Assembly (NCBI RefSeq): GCF_024347535.1
Contig: NZ_AP025497.1
Location: 992,001 to 1,056,000, forward strand
Direction: 5' to 3'
Length of the DNA: 64,000 bases
Source: Vibrio kanaloae
Lineage (GTDB): Bacteria > Pseudomonadota > Gammaproteobacteria > Enterobacterales > Vibrionaceae
Below the pieces are notes generated by a model. It was not told the origin of the DNA, ran no database searches, and saw only the letters and a program-made list of their open reading frames with translations. Each line of letters opens with the position of its first letter. The stretch's first letter is position 1. The translations under genes were made by a program, and so were the position numbers. Shown here piece by piece: positions 1 to 9,660 of this stretch.

Positions 1-1094
1 ATCAAGTGAGCACACAACCTATTGCTCCAGGTGAGTACCTTGGACGTAAGGGTGTGGTTATTCTCGGTTCGTTAGATATTGAACAAGCGACAAAAGCTCA
101 GCAGTTTGCCACTACATTAGGCTGGCCAGTTTTTTGTGACCCTCAATCAGGTGTCACAAGTGATTGGAAACATTATGATCTGTGGATGCAGAGTAACGTA
201 GCGAAAGAACAACTCAACCAATGTGATTTTATCTTTCAGTTTGGTGAGCGCATTGTTTCTAAGCGCCTTAATCATTGGATAAAATCACAAGCATCATCAT
301 TCAGCTCATTACAATATATTGTTGTGTCACCTGATTTACATCGTATCAACCAAGACCACCTGCCTCAAACTCATATTGTTGCCGATATCGAGTTATGGAT
401 ATCAGAACAACACTTGCCAACGTTTTTTGGCCCGCATGCTGGTTGGGCGGCGCCTTTAATCGAGGTGGCAAATACCGTTCAGCAACTCGCACTTGCGCAA
501 ATATCTAATAATGACCAACTCACAGAGTTGAGTGTTGCCGTTGACTTGTCGTCTAGACTTAAAGACAGAGAGTTGTTTGTGGGAAACAGCTTGATGGTAA
601 GGCTGGTGGATATGTTGTCATCAATATCTGCGAATCGAGTTTACAGCAATCGTGGTGCATCGGGCATTGATGGCTTGGTGGCGACGGCTGCGGGTGTAGT
701 GAAAGCCAACCAGAATCCTTTGTTGATGTTGATTGGCGATACCTCTTTGCTGTACGACCTGAACTCACTGGCTCTGCTGACTCATAATTTAACGCCGATG
801 GTTATTGTTGTGACCAACAATGATGGTGGTGCGATCTTTGATTTGTTGCCGGTACCAGAACAACAGAAACAGTCTCTTTATCAAATGCCTCATGGTTTCA
901 GTTTTGAACACGCTGCTGCGCAATTCCAGTTGGGATACGCTGCGCCAGAAACCTTGAATTGCTATCAAACCATTATCGAACAACATTTCGAACAGGGTCA
1001 GGGTACCTTGCTCGTTGAAGTTAAGACCCCTCCCGAGCAAGCGTCTACTTTACTAAAACAATTCAGTTCAATGCTTACCGAGGCATTAGCCTAA
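1..1094 (+). CDS. menD: MenD (SEPHCHC synthase), C-terminal part
   Basis: Thiamine-diphosphate enzyme joining isochorismate and 2-oxoglutarate, the first committed step of menaquinone synthesis. Only about 362 C-terminal residues lie in the window; the family is about 570 long, so the gene enters from the left and the apparent GTG at base 6 is internal. Visible are the central domain and the ThDP-binding C-terminal half (SNRGASGIDG, then GDTSLLYDLNS and VVTNNDGG). The stop is 9 bases before menH. Its place at the head of menH-menB-menC-menE makes the call secure. Confidence 0.93.
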   Translation, partial: QVSTQPIAPGEYLGRKGVVILGSLDIEQATKAQQFATTLGWPVFCDPQSGVTSDWKHYDLWMQSNVAKEQLNQCDFIFQFGERIVSKRLNHWIKSQASSFSSLQYIVVSPDLHRINQDHLPQTHIVADIELWISEQHLPTFFGPHAGWAAPLIEVANTVQQLALAQISNNDQLTELSVAVDLSSRLKDRELFVGNSLMVRLVDMLSSISANRVYSNRGASGIDGLVATAAGVVKANQNPLLMLIGDTSLLYDLNSLALLTHNLTPMVIVVTNNDGGAIFDLLPVPEQQKQSLYQMPHGFSFEHAAAQFQLGYAAPETLNCYQTIIEQHFEQGQGTLLVEVKTPPEQASTLLKQFSSMLTEALA

Positions 1095-1103
1095 GGACTT
1101 TGT

Positions 1104-1904
1104 ATGCTTTACTCCAATTATTTCCCTGCTTCAAAAGTATCTTCTGACAAACCTTTGCTTGTTTTTTTACATGGTTTACTCGGAAGCGGGGATGATTGGA
1201 GTGCATGTCATCCATTCCTCGAGGATTTTTCTCGTCTTTGCATAGATTTACCCGGACACGGACAAAGTTGTTTTATCGATCCGGTAGGGTTTGACCATTG
1301 CTGCAATAAAATTGTCCAGTGCATTACTTCTCAATTGGCGCGCAACAATCTGCCAGCAGACTATCCTATCGTGATTATTGGTTACTCGATGGGTGGAAGG
1401 CTTGCGATGTATGGGGTGACAAGCCCTTGTTTTGAGACGCTTAACCTAGAGAAAGTGATTATTGAAGGCGGCAACTTTGGCTTAGAGTGTGATGAAGAAC
1501 GAGCACAAAGGTTAGTACATGATACGCAGTGGGCGGTTCGCTTTGCGCAGCAGTCGATTGAAGATGTTTTGGACGATTGGTATCAACAAAGCGTCTTTTC
1601 TTCACTAAATCATGAGCAAAGACAAACTTTGGTCATAAAGCGTAGTGGTAACCTTGGAGTATCCGTAGCAAATATGTTGTTATCTACTTCGTTAGCTAAG
1701 CAACCGGATTTACGTGCCACATTAAAATCTCATGAGCATTTATTGCATTATGTGTGCGGTGAAAAAGATCGTAAATTCATGGAGCTAGCTGAGAATAGTG
1801 GCTTTGAATATAGTCAAGTGGATTACGCTGGTCATAATGTTCACTTTGAACAACCAGAGCTGTTTTCAAACTTGATCATCCAATGTATCGCCAGCCGTAG
1901 TTAG
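1104..1904 (+). CDS. menH: MenH, SHCHC synthase (alpha/beta hydrolase)
   Basis: Removes pyruvate from the MenD product to give SHCHC. A 266-residue alpha/beta-hydrolase, a normal length for the family. The oxyanion region [12 protein letters not shown] is near residues 21-32, DLPGHGQS near 48-55, and the nucleophile elbow GYSMGG has Ser95. The catalytic His is probably the one in YAGHNVHF near the C terminus. It starts 9 bases after menD, with an AAGGA just upstream, so it is translated from the same mRNA. Confidence 0.92.
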   Translation: MLYSNYFPASKVSSDKPLLVFLHGLLGSGDDWSACHPFLEDFSRLCIDLPGHGQSCFIDPVGFDHCCNKIVQCITSQLARNNLPADYPIVIIGYSMGGRLAMYGVTSPCFETLNLEKVIIEGGNFGLECDEERAQRLVHDTQWAVRFAQQSIEDVLDDWYQQSVFSSLNHEQRQTLVIKRSGNLGVSVANMLLSTSLAKQPDLRATLKSHEHLLHYVCGEKDRKFMELAENSGFEYSQVDYAGHNVHFEQPELFSNLIIQCIASRS

Positions 1905-1959
1905 GCTGATTGAGCGACTCTCTCGTATTCAGCACTATCAAAAAGCAGAGCAACACCGT

Positions 1960-1980
1960 CACGACTATTCGTTAGTCGTG
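1960..1980 (+). other. Hairpin in the menH-menB gap
   Basis: Perfect 8-bp stem CACGACTA / TAGTCGTG with a 5-base loop (TTCGT), 27 bases before the menB start. There is no T-run, so it is not an intrinsic terminator. It could protect or be a processing site for the mRNA; that role is inference. Confidence 0.5.
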
Positions 1981-2007
1981 GTCTCTAATAGAACAATGGG
2001 AATCACC

Positions 2008-2874
2008 ATGGCTAAAACAGTAGGCATCACAGAAGAAGAACTTTACGCAGCCGTTAACTGGCGCGATGAAAGCAGTCAATATGAAGATATTCAGTACCAC
2101 AAGTCTGATGATGGTATTGCAAAAATCACGATTGCGCGTCCTCAAGTCCACAATGCGTTTCGTCCACAAACCGTAAAAGAGATGATCAATGCACTGGCTG
2201 ACGCTCGTTACGACGAGAAAGTAGGCGTGATCATTTTGACGGGTCTTGGTGAGAAGGCGTTCTGTTCTGGTGGTGACCAAAGTATTCGTGGCGACTACGG
2301 CGGCTACCAAGATGATTCAGGTACACACCACCTGAACGTACTTGATTTCCAGCGTCAAATTCGTACTTGTCCAAAACCAGTTATCGCAGCGGTATCGGGT
2401 TGGGCAGTAGGCGGCGGTCATGTACTTCACATGATGGCTGACCTTACTATTGCCGCTGAAAACGCGCAGTTCGGTCAGACGGGTCCTAAAGTGGGTTCAT
2501 TTGATGGCGGTTGGGGTGCTTCTTACATGGCTCGTATCGTTGGTCAAAAGAAAGCGCGTGAAATCTGGTTCCTGTGCCGCTTCTACGATGCACAAGAAGC
2601 ACTGGGCATGGGCCTTGTAAACACCGTTGTTCCTGTCGCTGACCTAGAAAAAGAGACCGTTCGTTGGTGTCGCGAAGTGCTGCAGCACAGCCCAATGGCT
2701 CTGCGTTGCTTGAAAGCGGCACTGAACGCGGACTGTGATGGTCAAGCCGGTCTACAAGAGCTCGCTGGTAACGCAACCATGATGTTCTACATGACAGAGG
2801 AAGGCCAAGAAGGCCGCAACGCATTCAACGAGAAACGTCGACCAGACTTCGACAAATTCCCGCGTAACCCATAG
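2008..2874 (+). CDS. menB: MenB, DHNA-CoA synthase
   Basis: Crotonase-fold enzyme cyclising o-succinylbenzoyl-CoA to 1,4-dihydroxy-2-naphthoyl-CoA. An upstream in-frame start at 1978 exists, but ATG 2008 gives the usual N terminus (MAKTVGIT), 288 residues, and a GGGA about 8 bases upstream. Typical features are AFCSGGDQ around residues 83-90, the oxyanion loop VGGGH, and the C-terminal FNEKRRPDF. The neighbouring men genes fix the role. Confidence 0.95.
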   Translation: MAKTVGITEEELYAAVNWRDESSQYEDIQYHKSDDGIAKITIARPQVHNAFRPQTVKEMINALADARYDEKVGVIILTGLGEKAFCSGGDQSIRGDYGGYQDDSGTHHLNVLDFQRQIRTCPKPVIAAVSGWAVGGGHVLHMMADLTIAAENAQFGQTGPKVGSFDGGWGASYMARIVGQKKAREIWFLCRFYDAQEALGMGLVNTVVPVADLEKETVRWCREVLQHSPMALRCLKAALNADCDGQAGLQELAGNATMMFYMTEEGQEGRNAFNEKRRPDFDKFPRNP

Positions 2875-2889
2875 CTTTATCCTCTTCAG

Positions 2890-2922
2890 AATGAGTCGCT
2901 AAATTGCGGCTCATTTTCTTTT
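2890..2922 (+). terminator. Terminator-like hairpin between menB and menC
   Basis: AATGAGTCGC pairs with GCGGCTCATT (one G-U pair), loop TAAATT, followed by TTCTTTT. It may reduce read-through from menD-H-B into menC-E. Confidence 0.5.
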
Positions 2923-2949
2923 GATGTTCCCCGTTTTTTAGGAAACTTT

Positions 2950-3957
2950 ATGAACTCAGCGAATTCTCAGCGCTACGCTAAACTCTACCGCTATCAATTA
3001 CCTATGGATAGTGGCGTGGTTCTTCGTGACAATAAGTTGAACGAACGCGTTGGCTATATAATCCAACTTGAGTGTAATGGTAAAACTGGTTTTGGTGAAG
3101 TCGCACCTTTGCCAGGTTTTAGCCAAGAAGATGCCGAACAAGCTGGCATTCAGCTTCAACACGAATTAGAACTTTGGAGCCACAATAACCCTCAAACGCC
3201 TTTTGATGAGCTATATCCTTCTGTCGCGTTTGGCTTTTCGATGGCGATGATGGAATTACGAGGCGATCTTAACGCTGAAGGTAACTACCAAGCTGCGCCT
3301 TTGTGTACAGGGGATCCTGATGAACTGATCCCTGTACTTAACGAGATGGAAGGCGAGAAGGTTGCTAAGGTAAAAGTTGGCCTTTATGAAGCGATCCGTG
3401 ACGGTATGCTGGTGAGCTTATTCCTTGAGTCGATTCCTGATTTAACCTTAAGACTTGATGCTAACCGTGCATGGAAGCCAGAGAAAGCGAAGCAGTTCAT
3501 TAAGTACATTGCGCCCTCATTACGTCAGCGCATTAGCTTTATTGAAGAGCCTTGCCAAAAGCCAGAAGATAGCTTGGCCTTTGCCATTGACCATGGTGTG
3601 GCGATTGCGTGGGACGAGACATTGCAAGAAGCGGTGCGCAGTCCAGAGTTTGATCTTAGCGACCTTACTGGTGTTAAAGCTGTCGTGATCAAGCCAACTC
3701 TTATTGGTTCTGTCGAGCGTTGTGTAGCAATCATTGAGCGTGCACAGAAGCTTGGAATTAAACCTGTATTGAGCTCAAGTATTGAGTCGAGCCTAGGTCT
3801 GACTCAGATTGCTCGTCTGGCGCAGCAATATTTGCCAAATGAAGTGCCGGGGCTGGATACGATTGGCTTGTTCAAGCAGCAGCTAGAAGTTTCTTGGCCG
3901 GGCTGTCAGTTGCCTGTCTCTACGCTTGAACAGCAGCAACTGATTTGGTCTTGTTAG
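2950..3957 (+). CDS. menC: MenC, o-succinylbenzoate synthase
   Basis: Enolase-superfamily enzyme that dehydrates SHCHC to o-succinylbenzoate. 335 residues. The metal-ligand and catalytic motifs are present in order: KVKVGL (first Lys) near 139, LRLDANRAW near 168 (Asp ligand), FIEEPC near 197 (Glu ligand), AWDETL near 220 (Asp ligand) and KPTLIGS near 248, followed by SSSIESSLG. Fourth gene of the men cluster, with GGAAACTTT just before the ATG. Confidence 0.94.
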   Translation: MNSANSQRYAKLYRYQLPMDSGVVLRDNKLNERVGYIIQLECNGKTGFGEVAPLPGFSQEDAEQAGIQLQHELELWSHNNPQTPFDELYPSVAFGFSMAMMELRGDLNAEGNYQAAPLCTGDPDELIPVLNEMEGEKVAKVKVGLYEAIRDGMLVSLFLESIPDLTLRLDANRAWKPEKAKQFIKYIAPSLRQRISFIEEPCQKPEDSLAFAIDHGVAIAWDETLQEAVRSPEFDLSDLTGVKAVVIKPTLIGSVERCVAIIERAQKLGIKPVLSSSIESSLGLTQIARLAQQYLPNEVPGLDTIGLFKQQLEVSWPGCQLPVSTLEQQQLIWSC

Positions 3958-4021
3958 ACCGAGCTATTTGAATGGCTATGTAATTATCTCAGTAAGTTCT
4001 TAATCTATTTTTGGTTATCAT

Positions 4022-5455
4022 ATGATGCGCCCACAATCTAATCATCACCCGCTCTGGTTACAGTGGGCGCAGCAAAACCCACTTCAACCAGCGCTAGTGA
4101 CTACTCACCGCACTTATACTTGGCAACAAGTGTTTGTGTTGGTTAGTGAGTACCAACAACAGCTATCTCATCAAGGCCTATCTGAAGGTGATGTACTGAC
4201 GATTGTTGGTAAGAACCAAGCTGAAGTGATCCCGGTTTATCTTGCCGCACTCAATTTGGGTGTGGTTTGTGCGTTTACGATGCCTCAGCCTAGTTTACGC
4301 CTGAAGCAAAAGCTCAATTCCTTATATCAAGCGGATCAACAAAGCTACCTTTGGCTTTTGGACAGTAGTAGGATAGAGCGCTCTGATGCTGCTGATTTGA
4401 ACACTGAGTTGGTGACGTTTCCTTGCCTAAGTGAAGTTAAGGTTGATAGTGATGGCCTACCTTTAACAATTCTGGAAGATTCCAGCTTCAATCCTCAAAA
4501 CCTTGCGAGCATCGTATTCACTTCTGGCTCTACCGGAAATCCCAAAGCAGTGGCTCACACGCTTGAGCAGCATTTATGCTCGGCGGCCGGCTTACTTGAG
4601 GTGTTTCGTTATCAACAAGGTGACACTTGGTTACTGAGTTTACCTATGTACCATGTGTCGGGGCTGGCGATAGTTCATCGTTGGTTAGCGGCTGGTGGCT
4701 GCATCAAGATAGGCACAGGTCAGCTTGAAACTGATATAGAAGAATGCAGTCACGCATCATTGGTCGCTACTCAGCTACATCGCTTACTAAAGAGTAAGCA
4801 AGCACTTACTTTAACGCATGTGCTTTTGGGCGGAAGTCATATTCCAGAAGAACTTGCTCTTCAAGCTCAACAGATGGGCATCGAAACTTGGCTGGGGTAC
4901 GGTATGACCGAAGCGGCTTCAACGGTGACTGCAAAACTTGTTGATGCAAGCAGCACTGCTGGTTTCGTGCTTAATCATCGTCAATTGAAAATTGAAAACC
5001 AACGTATTTATATTGGAGGTGACACCCTCGCTTCCGGTTATTACCATCAAGGTAAATTAACGCCTTTGGTGGATGAGAGCGGTTGGTTTGATAGTAAAGA
5101 TCTTGGCCAATGGGACGGCGAACAAGTGTCGATAATTGGCCGCGCAGATAACCAGTTTATTTCCGGCGGTGAGAACATTCACTGCGAAGAGATAGAGCGA
5201 GCATTAACTCAATTGTCTAGTGTTAAACAAGCTTTTGTGGTCCCTGTAGAAGATAGTGAATTTGGATTTAGACCTGTAGCGATTGTCGACAGTGACGAAC
5301 TACCGACCAAAGAGTGGTTTGCAGAACAGTTACAAGGGAACCTAGAGCGATTCAAATTTCCTATCGAGTATTATGAAATGCCTGAGCAAGAACAGCAGGG
5401 GATTAAAGTATCGAGAGCAGGTTTGGCAGCTTGGTTGTTTCAACGTAGGAACTAA
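4022..5455 (+). CDS. menE: MenE, o-succinylbenzoate-CoA ligase
   Basis: Acyl-adenylate-forming ligase that makes o-succinylbenzoyl-CoA, the MenB substrate. 477 residues. The AMP-binding P-loop TSGSTGNPKAVAHT is at about 167-180, GYGMTEA near 297, and the hinge/C-terminal region WFDSKDLGQWDG then IIGRADNQFISGGENI. Two adjacent ATGs (4022 and 4025) are equally possible starts. Last gene of the men cluster; no strong terminator is seen directly after it. Confidence 0.93.
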   Translation: MMRPQSNHHPLWLQWAQQNPLQPALVTTHRTYTWQQVFVLVSEYQQQLSHQGLSEGDVLTIVGKNQAEVIPVYLAALNLGVVCAFTMPQPSLRLKQKLNSLYQADQQSYLWLLDSSRIERSDAADLNTELVTFPCLSEVKVDSDGLPLTILEDSSFNPQNLASIVFTSGSTGNPKAVAHTLEQHLCSAAGLLEVFRYQQGDTWLLSLPMYHVSGLAIVHRWLAAGGCIKIGTGQLETDIEECSHASLVATQLHRLLKSKQALTLTHVLLGGSHIPEELALQAQQMGIETWLGYGMTEAASTVTAKLVDASSTAGFVLNHRQLKIENQRIYIGGDTLASGYYHQGKLTPLVDESGWFDSKDLGQWDGEQVSIIGRADNQFISGGENIHCEEIERALTQLSSVKQAFVVPVEDSEFGFRPVAIVDSDELPTKEWFAEQLQGNLERFKFPIEYYEMPEQEQQGIKVSRAGLAAWLFQRRN

Positions 5456-5612
5456 AAAGCCGCACAGATCCGGAAGTTGTTGTGTCGTTTGCTAGATTGG
5501 AAGGCGGTTAGTTAATTTAGCAATTAGATAGTTCAAAACAGAATTTATTATCTTTATAACCATCCATCATAATAAGCCATATAAATAACGGATTATAGAA
5601 TAAGGTCTTATT

Positions 5613-5780
5613 ATGAAAATTGCCCTCATCATTGCGGTTTTACTGCAGATAGGCCAAGCGGTCATCTCATCAGGGTTGACTCGTTCGTTGGCTGAGCTCA
5701 CCGCATTTGTGTTGGTTGTGGTACTTGTTTTAATGAAAAGAGAGAGCAATAAGAGTGATAAGCCCCTGTTTGATTCGTGA
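5613..5780 (+). CDS. Small one- or two-helix membrane protein, 55 aa
   Basis: Too short for usual gene calling, but it has a good start (ATG 5613 with AAGG upstream), a protein-like composition and its own terminator 36 bases after the stop. It begins MKIALIIAVLLQIGQAVISS, followed by a second hydrophobic run (FVLVVVLVLM) and a short basic/polar tail (KRESNKSDK). This suggests a small inner-membrane protein. No function is recognised. The opposite-strand 107-codon reading frame over it has no such support. Confidence 0.6.
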   Translation: MKIALIIAVLLQIGQAVISSGLTRSLAELTAFVLVVVLVLMKRESNKSDKPLFDS

Positions 5781-5815
5781 TTGTTGCAACACAGAATATC
5801 TTTACCACATACGAT

Positions 5816-5850
5816 AAAGGCAAAACCCATTTGAGCTTTGCCTTTTTTGT
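5816..5850 (+). terminator. Intrinsic terminator
   Basis: Stem AAAGGCAAA / TTTGCCTTT followed by a T-rich tract. Ends the transcript of the 55-aa membrane protein. Confidence 0.8.
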
Positions 5851-5914
5851 TTTGTTGCTCGCTAACCTGAATGTCTAGGTAACCGAACAACCGTCTAAAA
5901 CGTTTCTATGTCGG

Positions 5915-6835
5915 TTAGGCGAGAGTTAACCATGCCAATGAACCCGTTGAGATCATGACCCACATCGTAATACCAAACATCAATGGTTTCGGCCCCGCTG
6001 CTTTTAACTTCTCAACTGAAATACCACAGCCAATTAAGAACAAACACACCACCAGTGCTCGCTTAGACACATCAAAGATTCCTTGATAGACCATCTCAAA
6101 TTGTGGCAGTAAGTCACTCACCGCGATAGCGGCGCAATAGAAGAAAATGAAATAGGGAACCGTAATCTTCTTTTGGCCATTTTTGAAGATCATTGCACTG
6201 ACTAACGCGATTGGGATGATCCAAAGCGCGCGAGCTAGTTTTAATGTTGTTGCTGTAGTGAGCGCTTCCTCACCATACGCAGATGCCGCACCGACAACCG
6301 AAGAGGTATCGTGAATCGCAATAGCTGCCCAAGTACCAAATGTTTGTTGGCTGAGTTCAAGCGCGTGACCAATCATCGGGAACAAAAATAGAGCAACCGA
6401 GTTCAACACGAATACAGTGGCTAATGCCAAGCCAATCTGTTCATCGTCTGCTTTGATCGCGGGTGCCACAGCTGCTATCGCGCTACCACCACAAATCGCG
6501 GTACCAGATGAGATAAGGTAGCCCGTTGTGCGGTCTAGCCCCATTCGCTTAGCCAAGAACCAACCAATAACTAATGTACCGATAATCGTCGTTACAATGA
6601 GCCCAATACCATCGCCTGTTACTGCTAATGCTTTTTCAAACTGAATACCAAAACCTAAGCCAACAATAGAGTAGGCCAGTAGCTTTTTGGTGAGTTTGCC
6701 GACTTCCAAGTGTTCAGGGACTAACCCTAAACTAGCAAGTAGGAAACCGATAACCAGGGCTGTCGGTGAGCTAACCCAAGGCGTTAAGCAAAACAGTGCA
6801 GCAAGATAAAATGGAACGGACTTTTTTAGGTTCAT
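5915..6835 (-). CDS. YeiH/PSE-family membrane exporter
   Basis: Polytopic inner-membrane protein of the UPF0324 family (YeiH-like, 'putative sulfate exporter'), 306 residues with about ten hydrophobic segments. Diagnostic stretches are [17 protein letters not shown] near 109-125 and the conserved [13 protein letters not shown] near 171-183. The transported solute is not proven for the family. No Shine-Dalgarno is obvious before the ATG at 6835. In enterobacteria a LysR regulator often sits beside yeiH; none is here. Confidence 0.85.
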   Translation of the reverse strand: MNLKKSVPFYLAALFCLTPWVSSPTALVIGFLLASLGLVPEHLEVGKLTKKLLAYSIVGLGFGIQFEKALAVTGDGIGLIVTTIIGTLVIGWFLAKRMGLDRTTGYLISSGTAICGGSAIAAVAPAIKADDEQIGLALATVFVLNSVALFLFPMIGHALELSQQTFGTWAAIAIHDTSSVVGAASAYGEEALTTATTLKLARALWIIPIALVSAMIFKNGQKKITVPYFIFFYCAAIAVSDLLPQFEMVYQGIFDVSKRALVVCLFLIGCGISVEKLKAAGPKPLMFGITMWVMISTGSLAWLTLA

Positions 6836-6981
6836 TGTATTTAGAGTCTTGTTTTGTTGTGGCGTTATTGTGATGAGACCACTATACGTTCAATAAAATG
6901 ATAAGTAAGTCTAAATGAATTGAACAAACGTTAAGGAAAACTTAACGCTTGTTCAGCTGATATGAATAAAGGGCTGGCTAG

Positions 6982-8856
6982 CTAGCGTAGTGATCCGCGA
7001 AGGTCAGAGACTGACTGTCGAAGAGTTTCACAAGAGGCTTCTTTAGGTGAAATAGGCTCACCAGCTTCTATCTCTAACTTAGTCCAGAAGCGAGTTGGTA
7101 ATCCTTTGCAGGCACGGCCTTTGTAACGACTAAAGTAGCTGCCCCATAATCCTTTGAGAGCCATAGGAATCACAGGGACAGGAGAACGTTTGATGATCAG
7201 CTCCATACCACGCATGAACTCAGCCACTTCACCATCAGAGGTGAGCTTTCCTTCTGGAAAAATACATACGATGTGGCCTTCATGCAGGGCACGTTCTACT
7301 TCTTTGAAAGCGTTTCGAATCGAATTGCGGTTTGTTGCGGAAATTGGAATCACTCCCGCTCTTTTCAAGAAGCGTCGAATAGGTGGCAACTTGGTGTAAT
7401 CCTCTTCCATCACAAAACGGATAAGGCGAGGGCAAACCGCGCTCAGCAACAGTGCATCCATATAACTCACATGGTTGCAGACAATCAACGCGCCGCCTTT
7501 TTCTGGCAGGTGATGTAAGTTCTTATGTTTAACTCTGTACATGGTGTGAGTGACTATCCACGTAAAGAAGCGGAAAGCGTAGATAGGCACCTGATAAAAC
7601 AGGGAGAACATCACCAAAGTGTTGCCCACCGCGAGCAAGATAAACAGCTGTGGAATTGAAAGATCTAGAACACTAAGGCAAACAATACCTAATACCGCAC
7701 TTCCCACCATGAACAGTGAGTTGTAGATATTGAGCCCGGCAATCACTTGGGCACGCTCGTCGGGCTTGGCACGTAACTGCATTAGTGAATACAGAGGAAC
7801 AATAAAGATACCTCCAGAGATACCCAGAAGCAGAAGGTAAGCGAATAGCGGCCAAAGCTCTGAATAGGTTACGAATTGATAGAAAGAACTAAAGTCAGGC
7901 AAAGACTCCGGAATGGATATCGCCATCAAAAGGCCGAAGATCGAGATACCTAAGCTGCCCATTGGCACGATGCCGATTTCAATTCGGTGATTAGATAACT
8001 TATCGCAAGCCAAAGAGCCGATCGCGATGCCTACCGAGAATAGTGCCAGTAAAAAGGCGACTGAGCTTTCAGTGCCGTTTAGATGCAGTTTGGTGAAGTT
8101 GGGAAACTGAGTTAGGTAAGCTGCACCAAGGAACCAAAACCAGCTGATAGACATCAGCGCTTGGAAAGTAGGTCGGTCTTTCTTCGCAATCGCCAGTGTG
8201 CTGCGGGTCAGTTTAACGGGCTGCCAATTCACTTTTAGGCTTGGGGCGTTGCTTGGTGCTTCAGGAATAAAACAGCTTGAGACATATCCGAGAATCGCGA
8301 ATAAAATGATACTGATAGCAGCGATCAGTTTAGCGCTTTCTTCTGATGCAATAATACCAGCACCGAGAGTGCCGATCAGGATTGCTAGGAATGTGCCTGT
8401 CTCAACTAAGGCATTTCCAGAAACAAGCTCTTTCGTTTCTAATTGTTGTGGCAATAGCGCATATTTAACCGGGCCAAAGAAGGCACTTTGTGTTCCCATG
8501 AGAAACAGAAGTAGAAGTAATACTCCGTAACTTTCGTAGATAAAACCGATCGCACCCAGTGACATAATAACGACTTCAATAAGCTTAATCTTACGAATAA
8601 ACCAAGATTTTTCATATTTATCAGCCAGTACACCAGCCAACGCCGAAAATAGGAAGAAGGGCAGAATAAAAAGGCCAGCGGCCAAATTTATGAATAAATT
8701 ACTGGAGATAGGCAGCGTGTCTACGCTTGCGAAAGCTACAAACAGCAACAGAACATTTTTGAATATGTTGTCATTAAAGGCCCCCAGAAATTGGGTAATA
8801 AAGTAGGGTAGGAACCTTTTTTGCGTTAACAGCGAAGATTGGCTGCTGTTGTTCAT
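6982..8856 (-). CDS. Lysophospholipid-transporter-like MFS fused to acyltransferase
   Basis: A 624-residue fusion. Residues about 1-410 form an MFS/LplT-like domain (FLGAFNDNIFKN near the N terminus is typical). Residues about 430-624 form a PlsC-type acyltransferase with the HX4D motif in NHVSYMD and the FPEGKLT motif. This suggests flipping of lysophospholipids across the inner membrane and re-acylation on the cytoplasmic side. In larger Aas-type fusions a C-terminal acyl-ACP/CoA ligase follows; it is absent here, so the acyl donor must be activated elsewhere. AAGGAAAGAGA precedes the ATG. It lies 17 bases after the tetR-type gene and probably forms an operon with it. Confidence 0.85.
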   Translation of the reverse strand: MNNSSQSSLLTQKRFLPYFITQFLGAFNDNIFKNVLLLFVAFASVDTLPISSNLFINLAAGLFILPFFLFSALAGVLADKYEKSWFIRKIKLIEVVIMSLGAIGFIYESYGVLLLLLFLMGTQSAFFGPVKYALLPQQLETKELVSGNALVETGTFLAILIGTLGAGIIASEESAKLIAAISIILFAILGYVSSCFIPEAPSNAPSLKVNWQPVKLTRSTLAIAKKDRPTFQALMSISWFWFLGAAYLTQFPNFTKLHLNGTESSVAFLLALFSVGIAIGSLACDKLSNHRIEIGIVPMGSLGISIFGLLMAISIPESLPDFSSFYQFVTYSELWPLFAYLLLLGISGGIFIVPLYSLMQLRAKPDERAQVIAGLNIYNSLFMVGSAVLGIVCLSVLDLSIPQLFILLAVGNTLVMFSLFYQVPIYAFRFFTWIVTHTMYRVKHKNLHHLPEKGGALIVCNHVSYMDALLLSAVCPRLIRFVMEEDYTKLPPIRRFLKRAGVIPISATNRNSIRNAFKEVERALHEGHIVCIFPEGKLTSDGEVAEFMRGMELIIKRSPVPVIPMALKGLWGSYFSRYKGRACKGLPTRFWTKLEIEAGEPISPKEASCETLRQSVSDLRGSLR

Positions 8857-8873
8857 TCTCTTTCCTTGGATAC

Positions 8874-9464
8874 TTACCAGTTAGTTAAGTAGTTTGAGAC
8901 TAGGTTATCGATCAACTCTTTACCATCAATAGGTTCTGATGCGAAAAATTTATCGTCGACACTTAATAAAGTAATACCATGCACACCAGACCATAATACT
9001 CGGCTTGCTTTAACCACTTCACTTTCCGTGTGCTCAGGTGCAATGGCTAATAGGAGTTGCTCAAGCATATCTATCATTTTATCGATGCGGTTCGACTGCC
9101 ATTCAGGAAGGTTTTCACCATTCATGTTGTGCTCAAAAATAAGCTGCCAACGGTGAGGGTGTCTTTGTGCAAAATCGTGGTAGCAGTAGGCTAGATTGAA
9201 TAGAGCTTGTTGAGGACTACTCGATTGTTCGACTGCGGTCGCTGATTCAGACGTCAGTTCATCTAATGTTTGGGCAACAACGTGCAAAAGTAGTAGGTTG
9301 TAGTTCCCAAATACATTCACCAATGTGCTAGGGACGTAACCAATCATATTGGCAATTTTACGTAGACTTAACTCGTGATAAGAGTGCTGATCTAAAAAGT
9401 TTGTCACTGTCTTTAAGGTCAGCTGAACTAATTGCTCTCGAGTATGATCGTTTCTTCGTGCCAT
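8874..9464 (-). CDS. TetR-family transcriptional regulator
   Basis: 196 residues. The N-terminal helix-turn-helix (LSLRKIANMIGYVPSTLVNVF near 30-50) is of TetR type. The C-terminal region resembles the TetR_C domains of fatty-acid or envelope regulators. It is upstream of, and 17 bases from, the MFS/acyltransferase gene, so it probably controls that gene and itself. The promoter lies in the 196-base divergent gap facing the Tim44-like gene. The ligand is unknown. Confidence 0.85.
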   Translation of the reverse strand: MARRNDHTREQLVQLTLKTVTNFLDQHSYHELSLRKIANMIGYVPSTLVNVFGNYNLLLLHVVAQTLDELTSESATAVEQSSSPQQALFNLAYCYHDFAQRHPHRWQLIFEHNMNGENLPEWQSNRIDKMIDMLEQLLLAIAPEHTESEVVKASRVLWSGVHGITLLSVDDKFFASEPIDGKELIDNLVSNYLTNW

Positions 9465-9660
9465 GATTCGTTTCTAGTAAATGAACATCGTTCAATATTT
9501 TAATGATGCCCTCGATAGTCGTCAATCTTTTCGCTAATTAAGCAACCAATTAATAGCCGCAATATTATGATACATGTGTAAATGCCGTGAATATTTCATT
9601 GTTCTTTGTTAACGAGTATGATGAAAGGGTCGAAAGATAAAAAACCTATAAAGGATAATA

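Noticed and set aside
5567..5890. 107-codon minus-strand frame
   Set aside because: Antisense to the 55-aa membrane protein and its terminator; no start signal.
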